DNA of 6,195 nucleotides from Acidovorax sp. Lineage in GTDB: Bacteria > Pseudomonadota > Gammaproteobacteria > Burkholderiales > Burkholderiaceae_C. The notes beneath the pieces were generated by a model. The model saw only the letters and a program-made list of their open reading frames with translations, ran no database searches and had not been told where the DNA came from. The stretch lies in NCBI GenBank assembly GCA_011620245.1, contig WOZN01000157.1:1-6195 (forward strand), given 5' to 3'. This document shows positions 4,414 through 6,195 of the stretch, one piece after another (position 1 is the stretch's first letter; every line of letters starts with the position of its first letter). A program made the translations under genes and the position numbers.

Positions 4414-5994
4414 ATGTGGAACCGCAAATGCACCCCCGCCAGGCCTTGGGCTGGCGCCTTTTCTTCTGCGCAATATATCAAGCGAAAAATGCCTCCAGCG
4501 CTTGCTGGACGGGCGCTGATAGCTTCTTTATTGATAGCTATTGGCGCGGGTGCGCCACTGCCTGCCGCCGCCCAGCCCAGCCTGCCCACCCTGGGCGAAG
4601 GCAGCACCCTCACCACGGGCGAGGAGCGCCGCCTGGGCGACCGCATCATCCGCGAGCTGTACCGCGACCCCGACTACATCGATGACCCGGTGCTGGTGGA
4701 ATATGTGCAGGGGCTGTGGCAGGCGCTGCTGGGGGCTGCGCGCTCGCGCGGCGAGCTCTCGCCCGAGCTCGATGAGCGCTTTGCCTGGGAGGTGCTGCTG
4801 GGGCGCGACCGCACGGTCAACGCCTTTGCGCTGCCCGGTGGTTATCTGGGCGTGCACCTGGGGCTGATTGGCGTGGTGGCCACGCGCGACGAGCTGGCCT
4901 CGGTGCTGGCGCATGAGTTGAGCCATGTCACCCAGCGCCATATTTCGCGCCTGATCGCGCAGCAAAGCCGCCAGGCGCCCTTGCTGATGGGGGCCATGGC
5001 GCTGGCCACGCTGGCCGCCAGCAAGAACCCCGAGGCCGCCCAGGCCATGATGGTGGGCGGCCAGGCGTTTGCCATGCAGAACCAGCTCAATTTCTCGCGC
5101 GACATGGAGCGCGAGGCCGACCGCATCGGCTACGGGCTGATGGAGCCTTCGGGGTTTGCGCCCCAGGGCTTTGTGAGCATGTTCGACAAGCTGCAGCAGG
5201 CCAACCGGCTCAACGACAACGGCTCGTGGCCCTATTTGCGCAGCCACCCGCTGACCACCGAGCGCATGGCCGACATCCATTCGCGGCTGCCGCCCGGCGG
5301 CGCGGCGCCGCCGCCGCCGAGCCTGGAGCACGCCATGGTGGCGGCCCGGGCCCGCGTGTTGTCGAACCCCGGGGTGGATGCGCTGCGGCTGTGGATTGCC
5401 GAGCCCCAGGGCACCGGCTTTGACAGCCAGCCCGCCGCTCGCCGCGCAGCATCGCTGTACACCGCCGCCCTGGCCAGCAACCAGTTGCGGGATTTTGCTG
5501 CCGCACGCGCGGCCCAGGCAAAGCTGAACGAGGTGGTGCGGGGCGATGCAGCCGCCCAGCGCCAGTCGCAGCTGCTGGCAGCCGAGATCGAGTTTGCGGC
5601 CGGCCTGCCCGAGGCTGCACTGCAGCGCTTGCCCCAGGGCACGGGCCGGCCGGAACTGGTGCTGCGCACCCAGGCCCTGCTGCGCGTGGGCCGCCCGGCC
5701 GAGGTGACCGGCGCCCTGCAGACCTGGGTGGTCACCCACCCGCACGATGCGACGGTGTGGCAGCTGCTGGCGAGCGCCTGGCAGGCCCAGGGTCAGCCGC
5801 TGCGGGCCGTGCGCGCCGAGGCCGAATCGCATGCCGCCCGTTACGACTATGCCGCGGCGGTGGACCGCTTCAAGGCCGGGCAGGACCTGGCGCGCAAGAG
5901 CAGCAGCGCCGCCGACTACATCGAGGCGTCCATCATCGACACGCGGTTGCGCGCGATGGAGTCACTGCTTAAAGAACAGGCCGCCGAGCGCTGA
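4414..5994 (+). CDS. Secreted BepA-like M48 family metalloprotease with TPR-like C-terminus
   Basis: A 526-residue periplasmic zinc protease resembling E. coli BepA (YfgC), which degrades or chaperones stalled outer-membrane proteins such as LptD. The zinc site is HELSH (167-171), with the third ligand E232 in MEREADRIG. H278 in RSHPL matches the BepA histidine that acts as a regulatory fourth ligand. After a Pro/Ala/Gly-rich linker (293-303), residues ~345-495 are Ala/Leu-rich paired helices, consistent with TPR repeats. The signal peptide has basic YIKRK (21-25), hydrophobic ALIASLLIAIGAGA (34-47) and likely cleavage after A53 (AAA-Q). Most of it (residues 20-44) is encoded by dispersed repeat copy C. 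The start is uncertain: ATG 4414 keeps the basic residues; ATG 4489, inside the repeat, would leave only one arginine before the core. Neither has a good Shine-Dalgarno. It diverges from moaC, and its 3' end overlaps the convergent membrane-protein gene by 33 bp. Confidence 0.93.
   Translation: MWNRKCTPARPWAGAFSSAQYIKRKMPPALAGRALIASLLIAIGAGAPLPAAAQPSLPTLGEGSTLTTGEERRLGDRIIRELYRDPDYIDDPVLVEYVQGLWQALLGAARSRGELSPELDERFAWEVLLGRDRTVNAFALPGGYLGVHLGLIGVVATRDELASVLAHELSHVTQRHISRLIAQQSRQAPLLMGAMALATLAASKNPEAAQAMMVGGQAFAMQNQLNFSRDMEREADRIGYGLMEPSGFAPQGFVSMFDKLQQANRLNDNGSWPYLRSHPLTTERMADIHSRLPPGGAAPPPPSLEHAMVAARARVLSNPGVDALRLWIAEPQGTGFDSQPAARRAASLYTAALASNQLRDFAAARAAQAKLNEVVRGDAAAQRQSQLLAAEIEFAAGLPEAALQRLPQGTGRPELVLRTQALLRVGRPAEVTGALQTWVVTHPHDATVWQLLASAWQAQGQPLRAVRAEAESHAARYDYAAAVDRFKAGQDLARKSSSAADYIEASIIDTRLRAMESLLKEQAAER
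4471..4543. repeat. Dispersed repeat, copy C (encodes the M48 protease signal peptide)
   Basis: A 73-bp unit bounded by an imperfect inverted repeat, CAATATATCAA (4471-4481) and TTGATAGCTATTG (4531-4543), which differ by a 2-nt GC insertion. The core has AGCGC (4497-4501), an 11-nt spacer and GCGCT (4513-4517), as in copy B. It also holds a CCAGC/GCTGG stem (4495-4508) and two GATAGCT direct repeats (4518-4524, 4533-4539). It is open in the frame of the M48 protease and encodes its residues 20-44. Confidence 0.65.
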
Positions 5995-6195
5995 TTCGAT
6001 CAGCAGCCCCAGCAGCGAATAGATCAGCGAGCCCAGCAGGGCGGCGCCGAAACCGGTGACATGGAAGCCGTCAAGCACGCTCGCGGCGGCCCAGAACATC
6101 AGGGCGTTGATCACGAAGAGAAACAGGCCCATGGTGACGATGGTCACCGGCAATGTCAGCACCACCAGCACGGGGCGCAGCACGGCGTTGAACAG
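5962..6195 (-). CDS. Four-helix phage-holin-like / YvlD family membrane protein (cut by the right edge)
   Basis: The C-terminal 77 residues of a small integral membrane protein of the family called Mycobacterial 4-TMS phage holin superfamily IV (YvlD-like); the N-terminus lies outside the window. The signature LFNAVLRPVLVVLTLPVT is followed by TMGLFLFVINALMFWAA and, after the short loop DGFHVTGF, the last hydrophobic helix AALLGSLIYSLLGLLI. Typical members are about 110-125 residues, so roughly 40 are missing. Despite the name, there is no lysis cassette here and the protein is probably a chromosomal inner-membrane protein of unknown function. Its last 10 codons and stop overlap, on the opposite strand, the end of the M48 protease gene. 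An internal GTG at 6183 could be mistaken for a start, but the frame continues open through the conserved LFNA upstream. Confidence 0.88.
   Translation of the reverse strand: MFNAVLRPVLVVLTLPVTIVTMGLFLFVINALMFWAAASVLDGFHVTGFGAALLGSLIYSLLGLLIESALGGLFFKQ

Noticed and set aside
4389..4418. Possible promoter TTGCGC with TATGTG 18 bp away, overlapping the 4414 ATG
   Set aside because: The -10 match is poor. If real it would favour the 4489 start, but the evidence is too weak to annotate.
5291..5316. GC-rich palindromic run
   Set aside because: It is explained by codons of the Pro/Gly/Ala linker between the catalytic and TPR-like parts of the M48 protease.
4528..5832. Minus-strand 434-codon open frame
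   Set aside because: It lies entirely antisense to the M48 protease, which has a full zinc site and signal peptide. Its His/Gln/Leu/Gly-rich composition is that of a shadow.
5962..6195. Prophage lysis gene suggested by the holin family name
   Set aside because: The family is widespread as chromosomal membrane proteins. No endolysin, phage structural gene or attachment site is visible.

Overview
The window looks like chromosomal DNA of a GC-rich betaproteobacterium, most likely a member of the Comamonadaceae (Acidovorax-like). This rests on base composition, the style of the proteins (pirin, RIO kinase, DTW protein, MoaC, BepA-like M48 protease, YvlD/holin-like membrane protein), and a dispersed repeat with AGCGC/GCGCT and ATAGCT blocks that I remember as typical of that family. 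No database search was possible. I see no rRNA, tRNA, CRISPR array, complete insertion sequence or phage module.

Layout, left to right. Six genes lie on the minus strand: a pirin-family gene cut by the left edge (1-311), a small two-CxxC zinc-ribbon-like protein (695-946), a RIO-type kinase (1066-1944), a DTW-domain tRNA aminocarboxypropyltransferase (2057-2818), a class I SAM methyltransferase (2821-3438, GTG start) and moaC (3858-4355). Diverging from moaC on the plus strand is a secreted BepA-like M48 metalloprotease (4414-5994). It runs tail-to-tail, with a 33-bp overlap, into a four-helix holin/YvlD-family membrane protein cut by the right edge (5962-6195, minus). Two stretches lack a recognisable gene: 312-694, which holds one repeat copy, and 3439-3857, which holds a strong 10-bp inverted repeat and one copy of a 20-bp direct repeat.

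The genes are mostly housekeeping and do not form one pathway. The only tight pair is methyltransferase-DTW, spaced 2 nt apart, which may act on related RNA substrates. The most interesting signal is a short dispersed repeat present three times in the same orientation. One copy (458-525) is intergenic. One (about 4049-4103) lies in frame inside moaC, where it encodes a variable segment and appears to account for a 4-residue length gain over the E. coli protein. One (about 4471-4543) encodes almost exactly the basic and hydrophobic parts of the M48 protease signal peptide. The repeat thus seems to have been domesticated as protein-coding sequence twice, in different reading directions, within 500 bp. 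I did not find a convincing new multi-gene system.
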